Shown here: positions 50,835-59,112 of the stretch, in pieces
Position numbering within the stretch: the stretch's first letter is position 1
How the letters are laid out: every line of letters begins with the position of its first letter
NCBI GenBank assembly: GCA_963752935.1
Contig: CAVWAL010000009.1
Coordinates: forward strand, 706,797 to 770,796
DNA from: RI-153 sp963752935
GTDB lineage: Bacteria > Chloroflexota > Anaerolineae > Caldilineales > Caldilineaceae
Direction of reading: 5' to 3'
Length of the DNA: 64,000 bases
Program-made: the position numbers and the translations under genes
The notes under the pieces: model-generated
The model's input: only the letters and a program-made list of their open reading frames with translations
Database searches by the model: none
What the model was told of the DNA's origin: nothing

Positions 50835-52793
50835 CTACTGTGCCTCCAGCCACATCACTTGATACGGCTGCAAACGCAACTCCTGTGCCGCCAGGACAGG
50901 TTGATCCGAAATCAAATCGTGAAACTCGTAGCCGAGACCGTGCACACGCAGTGAGTTCGCATCGACCGTCTGCTCTCGTTCGGTAAAGTTGGCCACCACA
51001 AGCAGACGCCCGGCGGCGTTGGTGCGCACAAAGGCGAAGAGATGCTCGTTGTTGACGTCCACTACATCCATGTCATGGCCGGCAAGGATCGGGGTGGACT
51101 GACGCAGGTCGATCAATCGCTTGATGCCGCTGAAGATCTGGCCTTCGACGGTTTGGCAATCATGGCGGCGCTCGACTTTCCGCCAATCAATGGTGGGGCG
51201 GTGAACCCAGCGGCTGTCCTCAGCCTTGGCCGGATCATTGCGGTAGGTGTACTCGTTGAGGGTGCCCACTTCGTCGCCCAGGTAGATCAGTGGCGTCCCC
51301 CCGGTGCTGAAGATCAGCGCGTAGAGCAGATGAATACGCCGGATTGCCAGATCGATGAGCAGTGGCTCGTCGCGCTGCAAGGCTTCTTCCAGCCCGGCCA
51401 ACGAGGCCAATGTCCCCGAAATCCGGGCGTCCCCGGTACGCGGATTCTCTTGGAAGGGTAGGCCACGCGCAAAGCTCCCCTCAAAGCGCCCTGTGTAAAA
51501 GGCATTGAGGAATCGGCGGTGATCGTACCCGTTGATGCCCAAAGCCCCGGCGTCGCCGTCGTCGAAGGTCCAGCCAATATCATCGTGGACACGAATATAG
51601 TTGACCCAGGCACAGTCCGCGGGGATGGTGTAGCGGTAGCTCATACTATGGCGCAACAATCGTACTTCACGCGTGGCCAGGCTGTTCCACAACAGCGCCA
51701 TCAACAGAGGGTTGTATGAAAGCTGGCACTCTCGGCTGTCGATGTACCTGTTCACCTCGTCGGGGTGGACAATTGCCTCGGATTTAAAAAGCAGGGAGGG
51801 CGCCGCGATCCGCGCGACCAGATTGAACGCCTGCACGAGCAGGTGTGCTTCGGGCAGGTTCTCACAGTCGGTGCCCAACTTCTTCCAGGTGAAGGCCAGG
51901 GCATCCAGGCGCAGGATCTCGGTGCCGGCATTGGCGATGAAGAGCATTTCGCCGGCCATGGCACGAAAGACTTCGGGGTTGGCATAGTTGAGATCCCATT
52001 GAAAGCTGTTAAACGTAGTCCACACCCAGTAGCCAACGTCGTGGCGATAGGTGAAGCTGCCCGGCCGCGCATCGGGGAAGATCTCTCGCAGGTGCTGCTC
52101 GTAGCGATCGGGCATCTCGCGATCGGGGAAGAAGTAGTAGTAACGGCGGTAGTCCGGATCGCCGGCCAGCGCTTTCCTGGCCCAGGTGTGCTCGTCGGAC
52201 GTGTGGTTGAAAACGAAGTCGAGGCAGAGACTGATCCCCGCCTGACGCAGATCGGCGGCCAATTCCTGCAGTTGTTGCATTGTGCCCAGGCGCGGATCGA
52301 CAGTACGATAATCGCTGATCGCGTAGCCGCCGTCACTTTCGCCTTCAGGCACCTTGAACAGCGGCATCAAATGCAGGTAGGTCAGCCCCAATTCTTGAAA
52401 GTAGGGAATCCTGGCGCGCAGCCCGCTCAGATCGCCGGCCAGGAGATCGACGTAGCAGACCGCCGCCAGCATCCGCTCGGATTGGAACCATTGCGGATCC
52501 TGACTGCGTTGCCGATCCAGTGCCTTGAGATCCGCCGAGCGGGCGAACCAACTGCGGCCCATTTCAAGTAGTAGTTGCTCAAGATGATAGAAAAAATCGT
52601 AATGGTGGCCGTAGAGGACGGTCAAGCGCGCGAACAACTCGCCGAAATTAAGAAGCAACCGGGCGCGGAAGTCGGCCCACTGCCCGGGATCCTCACGGGC
52701 AAAGGCCTCGTCCAGGCGCGACAGCAGTCGCTCCAGACTGCGCCGGGCTTCATGATCCAGTTGATGTGTGTCTAGGCTCAGCAAATCGGTCAT
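50835..52793 (-). CDS. Amylosucrase-type GH13 enzyme
   Basis: 652 residues, GH13 subfamily 4. A helical N-terminal domain (about 1-100) is followed by the (beta/alpha)8 barrel: LTYLHLMPLFKVPEGESDGGYAISDYRTVDP, CLDFVFNHTS, nucleophile Asp297 in EILRLDALAF, acid/base Glu339 in LFKSEAI and His403-Asp404-Asp405 in RVHDDIGW. A C-terminal beta domain follows. Amylosucrases split sucrose and build alpha-1,4-glucan; related enzymes only hydrolyse sucrose. No signal peptide, so it acts in the cytoplasm. Genes for sucrose uptake are not seen nearby. Confidence 0.9.
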   Translation of the reverse strand: MTDLLSLDTHQLDHEARRSLERLLSRLDEAFAREDPGQWADFRARLLLNFGELFARLTVLYGHHYDFFYHLEQLLLEMGRSWFARSADLKALDRQRSQDPQWFQSERMLAAVCYVDLLAGDLSGLRARIPYFQELGLTYLHLMPLFKVPEGESDGGYAISDYRTVDPRLGTMQQLQELAADLRQAGISLCLDFVFNHTSDEHTWARKALAGDPDYRRYYYFFPDREMPDRYEQHLREIFPDARPGSFTYRHDVGYWVWTTFNSFQWDLNYANPEVFRAMAGEMLFIANAGTEILRLDALAFTWKKLGTDCENLPEAHLLVQAFNLVARIAAPSLLFKSEAIVHPDEVNRYIDSRECQLSYNPLLMALLWNSLATREVRLLRHSMSYRYTIPADCAWVNYIRVHDDIGWTFDDGDAGALGINGYDHRRFLNAFYTGRFEGSFARGLPFQENPRTGDARISGTLASLAGLEEALQRDEPLLIDLAIRRIHLLYALIFSTGGTPLIYLGDEVGTLNEYTYRNDPAKAEDSRWVHRPTIDWRKVERRHDCQTVEGQIFSGIKRLIDLRQSTPILAGHDMDVVDVNNEHLFAFVRTNAAGRLLVVANFTEREQTVDANSLRVHGLGYEFHDLISDQPVLAAQELRLQPYQVMWLEAQ

Positions 52794-52877
52794 CAGAAAC
52801 TCCCTGCACAGTAGCGAGGATGGGGCCTGTTAGTGGATAGCAGGTCGCGAAAAACTGCGGTCCCGTTGGGTGCATGG

Positions 52878-53681
52878 CTACAACGACTTACGCGCCAGGA
52901 AGATCAGACGCTCGCTGCTGTCATCATACGCCGTGCCCTCGAAGTCCCCGTAGACAGCTTCGACCCGAAAACCGGCCATTTGCAACAGCAGTTTTCCTTC
53001 ACTGGGCCAGAGAAAGCGCAACGTAAACGGAATCGCCCGCTTCTGCACGCGCCCATCGGCAAAGATCTGCTCATAGATGAAGAGTGTATCCTGGAGTTGA
53101 TGGGCGACGTCGAGATGGCGCACGCTCCATTTGTAGACCTCAGCGCCGCTCTCTTCGTCGATCCATTGATCGGCCAGTTCTTGCAGGCCGGCCACTTCGC
53201 TCAGCCGCACAATGTCGGGGTTGAAGAGGTCAACGAGCAGCAGACCGTCGGGACGCAGATGTCGCTGTGCATTGACGAGGACGGCGAGTTGATCGTCCTG
53301 GGTGGGTAGGTGCATGAGGGTATTGCTGACACAGTAGGCAAAATCGACAGGCGGTTTCTCGCTCTGAAAGGTGCGCAAGTCATCGTGGATCAATTCCACG
53401 TGCCCCGTCAGCCGTGCAGATTGTGTCTTTTGGCGGGCGAGTGCCAGCAGAGCGGCGCTGCCATCCACCCCGGTGACGAGATGCCCGGCGGCGGCTAGCG
53501 GCAAGAGTGCGCGCCCGGTGCCGCAACCGAGTTCCAGACAACGTTCACCGCTCGTCTGCGCCAGATCGACGAGCAGTTGTAAATCCTCACTGTAGTTGCG
53601 GTAGTCGGCGTCGTAAAAAGGAGCAAAGGCGTCAAAATCAACCTCGTCAAACGGTTCTTCAGAATCATCCCACTGGTTCAT
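52878..53681 (-). CDS. Class I SAM-dependent methyltransferase
   Basis: 267 residues. The Rossmann motif I is CLELGCGTGRALLPLAAAGHLVTGVDGS, preceded by the FAPFYDADYRNY pattern of UbiE/methyltransferase-25 type proteins. DFAYCVSNTLMHL and LRPDGLLLVDLFNPD are motifs II/III, and a beta-rich C-terminal half follows. Substrate unknown. The ATG at 53681 is preferred over an upstream frame extension that adds 53 residues without conserved features. It lies 84 bases before amylosucrase on the same strand. Confidence 0.85.
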   Translation of the reverse strand: MNQWDDSEEPFDEVDFDAFAPFYDADYRNYSEDLQLLVDLAQTSGERCLELGCGTGRALLPLAAAGHLVTGVDGSAALLALARQKTQSARLTGHVELIHDDLRTFQSEKPPVDFAYCVSNTLMHLPTQDDQLAVLVNAQRHLRPDGLLLVDLFNPDIVRLSEVAGLQELADQWIDEESGAEVYKWSVRHLDVAHQLQDTLFIYEQIFADGRVQKRAIPFTLRFLWPSEGKLLLQMAGFRVEAVYGDFEGTAYDDSSERLIFLARKSL

Positions 53682-53915
53682 TGTGCAACGCCTGTCCGTA
53701 TGGTGGCTAAGAAATCCCGGTGCAAATGGGCCGACATGCTCTACCATAGTTCCGCCACGGTCTACGAAATCGCACCCCGTGATCGGCCCAATGATGGCTG
53801 ATGTGAAGAATGTATCAAAAGCCGGCACTTTTGCCAACATAGACTATCACGCACAACACCCGCTTAACCAGAGTCAAATGCCCAATGTCAGAGGAAAACC
53901 GGTCTTGATCGGCGC

Positions 53916-53944
53916 TTTACAACTTGGAACAAGTGGGCTATACT
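53916..53944 (+). promoter_or_regulatory. greA-lysS promoter
   Basis: TTTACA (53916-53921) and TATACT (53939-53944) with a 17-bp spacer. Start expected near 53951, giving a leader of about 155 bases. The rest of the gap from 53682 holds nothing else I can identify. Confidence 0.65.
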
Positions 53945-53957
53945 AATTGCCGTGAGC

Positions 53958-54087
53958 GCCGACCCTGACAGTTTTGGGTCGGCACTACTATTGGTTGCGC
54001 CGCCTGTGTCGTCGCCGGGCGGTATTTTCGTTGTCTCCCAATTTCGTCGCAAGCATTTCGGAGTGATCGCCGCACGCGCGGCGATCA
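53958..54087 (+). promoter_or_regulatory. Two hairpins in the greA leader
   Basis: Hairpin 1 is GCCGACCC (53958-53965) / GGGTCGGC (53976-53983), right at the expected 5' end. Hairpin 2 is TGATCGCCGC (54064-54073) / GCGGCGATCA (54078-54087), shortly before the ribosome-binding site AAAGGA. Neither has a T-tract. They could cause RNA polymerase pausing, the process GreA acts on. Confidence 0.45.
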
Positions 54088-54104
54088 GGGTGTAAAAAGG
54101 ACCT

Positions 54105-54581
54105 ATGAGCAACAATACTATCTACATGACCCAAGATGGATATGACAAACTCGAATCGGAGCTTGAGTATCTGGTAAACGTGCGCCGCAAAGAGGTAGCC
54201 AACCAGATCGCTGAAGCCAAAGCCGAAGGCGACATTAGCGAAAACGCCGGCTATGACGAAGCCAAGAATGCACAGGCGTTTTTAGAAGGCCGTATCCGAG
54301 AACTCGAAAACCGCCTTCGCAACGCACAACTTATCGACGAAAACTCCGATTCCCCGGCCAACATGGTGGCGTTGGGACGCTCCGTCGTCGTGCAGGAGAT
54401 TGGCGAAGACATCAAAGAAACGTATATGATCGTCGGTTCGGTCGAGGCGGATCCGGCAAATGGGCGGATCTCGAATGAGAGCCCCATGGGCAAAGCGCTG
54501 CTGGGCAAAAAAGTGGGTGAAAAGATCAAAGTGAAGACCCCCAACGGCGAAATGGAATTCAAGATCCTCCAGGTAGAGTAG
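54105..54581 (+). CDS. greA: Transcription elongation factor GreA
   Basis: A 158-residue protein. The N-terminal coiled coil carries the tip motif EGDISENAGYDEAK, whose acidic residues stimulate RNA cleavage in backtracked RNA polymerase. The C-terminal FKBP-like domain includes IVGSVEADPANGRISNESPMGKALLGKKVGEKI. First gene with lysS, 78 bases apart. Confidence 0.97.
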   Translation: MSNNTIYMTQDGYDKLESELEYLVNVRRKEVANQIAEAKAEGDISENAGYDEAKNAQAFLEGRIRELENRLRNAQLIDENSDSPANMVALGRSVVVQEIGEDIKETYMIVGSVEADPANGRISNESPMGKALLGKKVGEKIKVKTPNGEMEFKILQVE

Positions 54582-54659
54582 CCGTTTCGATCTATTTTTG
54601 AACCCAAAGCGACGTCCTGTCCGGCATCGTTTAAAGTGTACGCCAGGAGTACGATCACC

Positions 54660-56207
54660 GTGACCGATCCACACAACCTCTTTGCCCCTGAGAATTTAAC
54701 CGATCAGGAAGAGAGCCGTCTGCAGAAGTTGGCGGGGCTGCGCGATGCCGGTATAGAACCATACCCGGCCCGCACCAGGCGCACCCAGACCATCGCAGAC
54801 GTGCGCGCAGGCTACGATGCCGACGTTGATAGTCAACCGAGCGTCTCCATCGCAGGTCGGCTTAAATCGATCCGCGTGATGGGCAAAGCCAGTTTTGCCG
54901 ATCTGGAAGACGGCAGCGGACGCATTCAACTTCTCGTGCGCCGCGACACCCTGCCCGATGGCTGGTACAACGAGGTTTGGAAGAAACTCATCGATCTGGG
55001 CGACTTTATCGGCGTCAGTGGTCCGTTAATGGTCACCAAGACCGGAGAACTCAGCGTCGACGTCCGCGAAATGGAGTTTCTGTCCAAGACGCTCAAGCCA
55101 ATGCCCGACAAGTGGCATGGTGTGCGCGATGCCGAGGTGCGCTATCGACGCCGGTATGTGGATCTGCTCGCCAACCAGGAGATCCGCGATCTCTTCCGCA
55201 GACGGGCTGCCATTACCCGCGCCTTGCGCGACTTCATGGACGGCGAGGGGTTTTTGGAAGTCGAAACGCCTATCCTCCAGCCGATCTATGGGGGTGCGGC
55301 GGCGCGACCGTTCGTCACCCATCACAACCAGCTTCATCAGGATCTCTACCTGCGCATCAGCTTTGAGCTCTATCTCAAACGGTTGATCGTGGGTGGCTTC
55401 GATAAGGTCTATGAAATCGGGCGCGATTTTCGCAACGAAGGCGTCAGCTTCAAGCACAACCCCGAGTTCACGCAACTCGAGTTTTACGAAGCCTACGCTG
55501 ATTACGAAGACGTGATGCGCCGCACCGAAGAGATGGTGGCATACGTGGCGCGGCAGGTTATGGGCAGCACGGTTGTCTCGTGGCAAGGTCACGAGATCGA
55601 CTTCACGCCGCCCTGGCGGCGAATTCCCCTGCGGCAGGCCATCCTCGATGCATCGGGTATCGACTACGAAGTGTTCCCAGATGCCGATACGCTGCGCGCC
55701 GAGATGCGCCAGCGGGGCATTGAAGCAGGCGCCGATACACAGTGGGGCAAGCTGGTCGATACCTTGCTCAGCAAGTTTGTGGAACCTGGGTTGATCCAGC
55801 CCACGTTCCTGATCGATTACCCCAAAGACGTCAGCCCGCTGGCCAAGAGTTCGCCCACCGATCCACTGCAAGTGGAACGCTTTGAAGGATTCGCCGGCGG
55901 GTTTGAACTGTGCAACGCCTTTTCAGAGATCAACGATCCTCAGGATCAGTTGCAGCGCTTCGTAGATGAGAATTACCGCGCCACACACGGTGACGATGAA
56001 GCCCATCCGATCGACGTCGACTACATTGAGGCGCTGAGCTATGGCATGCCGCCTACCGGTGGGTTTGGGATGGGCATCGACCGGCTCACCATGCTTTTCA
56101 CCGACCGCGATACCCTGCGCGAGGTGATCTTGTTCCCCCATCTGCGCGAAATTCGCCACGAAAAAGACGACGTAGAAGAGGGCGAACCGGCGCCAGAAGC
56201 GTCCTAG
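54660..56207 (+). CDS. lysS: Lysine--tRNA ligase, class II
   Basis: A 515-residue enzyme. N-terminal OB-fold (SIAGRLKSIRVMGKASFADLEDGSGRIQLLV), then class II motif 1 (FLEVETPILQPIYGGAAARPF), motif 2 (YEIGRDFRNEGVSFKHNPEFTQLEFYEAY) and motif 3 (GFGMGIDRLTMLFT). Charges tRNA-Lys. The GTG at 54660 is chosen for AGGAG 10 bases upstream. The last 15 residues are acidic and not conserved. Confidence 0.96.
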   Translation: MTDPHNLFAPENLTDQEESRLQKLAGLRDAGIEPYPARTRRTQTIADVRAGYDADVDSQPSVSIAGRLKSIRVMGKASFADLEDGSGRIQLLVRRDTLPDGWYNEVWKKLIDLGDFIGVSGPLMVTKTGELSVDVREMEFLSKTLKPMPDKWHGVRDAEVRYRRRYVDLLANQEIRDLFRRRAAITRALRDFMDGEGFLEVETPILQPIYGGAAARPFVTHHNQLHQDLYLRISFELYLKRLIVGGFDKVYEIGRDFRNEGVSFKHNPEFTQLEFYEAYADYEDVMRRTEEMVAYVARQVMGSTVVSWQGHEIDFTPPWRRIPLRQAILDASGIDYEVFPDADTLRAEMRQRGIEAGADTQWGKLVDTLLSKFVEPGLIQPTFLIDYPKDVSPLAKSSPTDPLQVERFEGFAGGFELCNAFSEINDPQDQLQRFVDENYRATHGDDEAHPIDVDYIEALSYGMPPTGGFGMGIDRLTMLFTDRDTLREVILFPHLREIRHEKDDVEEGEPAPEAS

Positions 56208-56290
56208 CCGCAACGCCCTCATCGCGATACTGTCTAACCTTAACCCATAAGGTGGGGATGAACAGCGGATTCGTTTTGACCCGATTGGTA

Positions 56291-56687
56291 CGGGCACGAG
56301 GGGGATGGGGGCGACGTCTCGCCCATCATCGCAGTTCTCTGTCCCATCCTCCTCATGCCCCGACAACCGGCCCAATATCACACATCGTCGTACGGGCACA
56401 AGGGGGATGGGGACGACGTCTCGCCCATCGTCGCAGATCTCCGTCCCATCCCCCTCATGCCCCGACAACCGGCCAATATCACGCATCATCGTACGGGCAC
56501 GAGGGGGATGGGGCGACGTCTCGCCCATCGTCGCAGATCTCTGTCCCATCCCCCTCATGCCCCGACAACCGGCCCAATATCACGCATCATCGTACGGGCA
56601 CGAGGGGGATGGGGGCGACGTCTCGCCCATTGTCGCAGATCTCCGTCCCATCCCCCTCATGCCCCGACAACCGGCCCAATATCACGA
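56291..56687 (+). repeat. Four tandem 101-bp repeats with internal hairpins
   Basis: Units start at 56291, 56393, 56494 and 56595 (102, 101, 101 and about 93 bp) and are more than 90 percent alike by eye. Each holds GAGGGGGATGGG and CCCATCCCCCTC or close variants, able to form a 12-bp stem, around CGACGTCTCGCCCAT. The period is not a multiple of three and no ribosome-binding site precedes the frames, so it is not coding. It lies between lysS and the riboswitch operon. Confidence 0.85.
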
Positions 56688-56728
56688 AGCAGTATTCCAG
56701 CCCCACGCCCCTCTGTACAATGCTTTAC

Positions 56729-56757
56729 TTGACGCCCCTGGATCACTCTGCCATAAT
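56729..56757 (+). promoter_or_regulatory. Promoter of the FMN-riboswitch operon
   Basis: TTGACG (56729-56734) and CATAAT (56752-56757) with a 17-bp spacer; start expected near 56764, shortly before the riboswitch. Confidence 0.7.
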
Positions 56758-56778
56758 GAACTCAATTGAACATTGAAA

Positions 56779-56921
56779 ACCTTCGGGGCAGGGTGAGGGG
56801 ATTTCCCCAATTCCCGATCGACGGTAATCCAGGCAGAACTGACCTGGAAAGCCCGTGAGCCGCAAGGCAGGAGTTCGGTGAAAATCCGACGCCGACGGTA
56901 TAGTCCGGATGAGAGAAGGGG
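56779..56921 (+). promoter_or_regulatory. FMN riboswitch (RFN element)
   Basis: All conserved blocks are present in order: CTTCGGGGCAGGGTG, TTCCCGATCGACGGTA, AAGCCCGTGAGC, GGCAGGAGTTCGGTGAAA, TCCGACGCCGACGGTATAG and TCCGGATGAGAGAAGG, the last closing P1 with the first. It senses flavin mononucleotide and controls the ABC transporter genes downstream. Confidence 0.95.
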
Positions 56922-56976
56922 TCAACATGCAGGTTCGTCGCGCTACGCGCGGCAAGCCGGCCTGATTGACGACGCC

Positions 56977-57012
56977 AAAACCCGAAGCGACCCTATGCTT
57001 CGGGTTTTCTGT
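56977..57012 (+). terminator. First terminator after the riboswitch
   Basis: AAAACCCGAAG (56977-56987) / CTTCGGGTTTT (56998-57008), 11-bp stem with T-tract in its 3' arm. Likely part of the FMN-dependent expression platform. Confidence 0.75.
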
Positions 57013-57073
57013 CGGCCGGCGAGCGCACCAATGGGCGCCATCTGCGCCGATAGTTCTGGCTACCACGCGCACG

Positions 57074-57110
57074 CCCCCCGAAGCAGCCGACCGCTTGGGG
57101 GGGTTTTCTT
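57074..57110 (+). terminator. Second terminator after the riboswitch
   Basis: CCCCCCGAAGC and GCTTGGGGGG pair around an 8-nt loop (one mismatch), followed by TTTTCTTATT. It lies 62 bases after the first terminator and 66 before the permease gene. Confidence 0.75.
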
Positions 57111-57175
57111 ATTCATGGAAATGCGCCTTTCTCGCCGACTTGCCAAACCCCGTCGATTGAATCGGGAGAGTTGTT

Positions 57176-58009
57176 ATGAAGCAGACCGGGTTGCCGTTCC
57201 CCACAATTCCAACATCAACCAAAACGCCGACAGTCAAAAGGGCGGCGTGGATGCCGTCTATCCTGCGCCTCGATCTACTGACAATCCCTGTGGTGCTGAC
57301 GGCGCTCATTTTGGCCTGGGCCGGATTGGTCCATTGGCAGGATTACCCGGCCTTCATCCTGCCCGGCCCTCTGCAGGTGTGGAACAAAGCCGTCATCCTG
57401 AGCAGCGACGGCACACTGTGGAAACATACCCGTATCACGCTAATTGAGATCACACTGGGGTTGATCATCGGCCTGAGCATGGCGGTTGTGTTGGGGTATG
57501 TACTGGGCAAGAACCGCACCCTCGATCGCCTGTTGTCACCGTACATTGTCGCCAGCCAGACAATCCCCATCGTGGCGATTGCACCCTTGCTTGTCATCTG
57601 GTTCGGCAGCGGCTTAACCAGCAAAGTGTTGATCTGCGCGCTGATCGTCTTCTTCCCCACCCTGATCAGCACGATGGTCGGCATCCGCAATGTAGACGAG
57701 GATCTGCGCGATCTCATGCGCAGCCTTCGTGCCGACGCCTGGCAGATCTTCACAAAGTTAGAACTACCGGCTGCCTTGCCCGTCCTCTTTGCCGGGCTGA
57801 AGCTGAGCGTGATCCTCTCGGTGGTGGGCGCCGTCGTCGGTGAGTTCGTCGGCGCCGATGTCGGCCTCGGCTTTCTGATCAACCTGGGCCGCGGGGTGCT
57901 GGACACATCAATGATCTTCGTGGCCGTCTTTGCACTGGTGCTCATCGCCCAAACATTTTATGTGGTTGTCTCGCTGCTCGAAAGGCATCTGTTACGCTGG
58001 CAAAGATAG
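57176..58009 (+). CDS. ribX: ABC transporter permease, RibX-like (riboflavin uptake)
   Basis: 277 residues with six membrane helices of the SsuC/TauC/ThiX permease type. The EAA loop is DLMRSLRADAWQIFTKLELPAALPVLFAGLKLS. A basic N-terminal segment precedes the first helix. The upstream FMN riboswitch and the following binding protein and ATPase identify it as the permease of a RibXY-type riboflavin transporter, known from Chloroflexota. GGGAGAG lies upstream of the ATG. Substrate assignment is by regulation and family, not by binding residues. Confidence 0.85.
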   Translation: MKQTGLPFPTIPTSTKTPTVKRAAWMPSILRLDLLTIPVVLTALILAWAGLVHWQDYPAFILPGPLQVWNKAVILSSDGTLWKHTRITLIEITLGLIIGLSMAVVLGYVLGKNRTLDRLLSPYIVASQTIPIVAIAPLLVIWFGSGLTSKVLICALIVFFPTLISTMVGIRNVDEDLRDLMRSLRADAWQIFTKLELPAALPVLFAGLKLSVILSVVGAVVGEFVGADVGLGFLINLGRGVLDTSMIFVAVFALVLIAQTFYVVVSLLERHLLRWQR

Positions 58010-58075
58010 CCACACGCTTTTGACGACCACTCACCATTGTTCATCACTCACCATTCTGATCGGTTCGAGGTTCCT

Positions 58076-59008
58076 ATGCGACAACTTATTCTGATTGTTA
58101 TCCTGTTTTTGGCAACCGCATGCGCGCCCATGTCAGCGCTCCCCATGACGCCGCCTGAGGAACAGCCGGCGCCTGAGGAACAGCCGGCGCCTGAACAAGA
58201 GGCCACGGTACGCCCCATTAAGTTGGGCGTGGGGTTTATTCCCAGTGTTCAGTTTGCGCCCTTCTACGTAGGCATCGCCAGGGGCATGTACGCCGAGGAA
58301 GGGATCGATCTCTCGCTTGACTATGGTTTTGAGAACGATTACCTGAAACTTGTGGGCGTCGACGAGTTCCAGTTCATGATCGGTAGCGGCGATCAGGTCG
58401 TGTTAGGGCGCGCCCAGGATCTGCCGGTGCGGTACGTGCTGAACTGGTATACAAAGTATCCGGTTACCATCTTCGCCAAAGCCGACGCCGGGATCACGCA
58501 GCCGGAGGATCTGGCCGGCAAAGTGATCGGCGTGCCCGGACCGTTTGGGGCAACCTATATCGCTCTACGGGCGATTCTCGAAGCCGCGAGTTTGAGCGAA
58601 GATGACATCACGCTGCAGAGCATTGGCTTCACCCAGGCTGCCGCCGTCAGCGAAGGATTGGTTGATGCCGCCGCAGACTATGCCGTCAACGGGCCGGTGG
58701 TGCTGGCGCTGGAAGGGATCGAGACAACACAGATCAACCTGGATGGCTACTTGCAGATTCCGGCGAACGGGCTGGTGACCAACGAAACCACCATCACCGA
58801 GGACCCTGAGTTGGTGGCCGCGATGGTGCGCGCCACCCAACGCGCCATTGCCTACACCGTAGCCAATCCGGACGAAGCTTTCGCCATATCGCTCGATTTT
58901 GTGCCAGAGGCCGGTGGAGAGAATGAACCTGCCAATCGAGCGATCTTTGACGCCTCACTGGCTTACTGGTCTCCGCGCCCGATCTCCCGGCCGGGCAGAC
59001 GACCCTGA
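58076..59008 (+). CDS. ribY: Substrate-binding lipoprotein, RibY-like, C-terminus frameshifted
   Basis: About 310 residues as read. The signal sequence ends in lipobox LATAC (Cys16), followed by a Pro/Glu linker with a direct duplication (EEQPAPEEQPAPEQ). The rest is NMT1/THI5-like: IKLGVGFIPSVQFAPFYVGIARGMYAEEGID, VLNWYTKYPVTIFAK, LAGKVIGVPGPFGATYIALRA. It should bind riboflavin or a precursor. The frame changes after ASLAYWS: the next frame continues with a family-like C-terminus to 59112. The product as written lacks about 45 native residues. Sequencing error or genuine mutation cannot be told apart. Confidence 0.8.
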   Translation: MRQLILIVILFLATACAPMSALPMTPPEEQPAPEEQPAPEQEATVRPIKLGVGFIPSVQFAPFYVGIARGMYAEEGIDLSLDYGFENDYLKLVGVDEFQFMIGSGDQVVLGRAQDLPVRYVLNWYTKYPVTIFAKADAGITQPEDLAGKVIGVPGPFGATYIALRAILEAASLSEDDITLQSIGFTQAAAVSEGLVDAAADYAVNGPVVLALEGIETTQINLDGYLQIPANGLVTNETTITEDPELVAAMVRATQRAIAYTVANPDEAFAISLDFVPEAGGENEPANRAIFDASLAYWSPRPISRPGRRP

Positions 59009-59112
59009 CCGAGTGGCAGAATGTGGCGGATCTCATGCAACGGATCAACCTGGTAGACACGCTGGTCGAGGCAGAGACGCTCTACACCAATCAGTTTGTG
59101 ATGGATGAGTAA
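58969..59112 (+). other. Out-of-frame C-terminal segment of ribY
   Basis: In the +1 frame relative to ribY this reads APDLPAGQTTLTEWQNVADL, then MQRINLVDTLVEAETLYTNQ and FVMDE with TAA at 59110-59112. This is the usual ending of NMT1/SsuA-like binding proteins (EWQ...ADLM...LYTNQF). The TAA overlaps the start of the ATPase gene, as expected if the full ribY were coupled to it. Confidence 0.8.

Noticed and set aside
56291..56687. Possible CRISPR array
   Set aside because: The units are contiguous 101-bp copies with no unique spacers and no cas genes nearby.
56252..56776. Long frames through the 101-bp repeats, in all three plus-strand frames
   Set aside because: The repeat period is not a multiple of three, so open frames arise from lack of stops in the repeated unit; no start signals.
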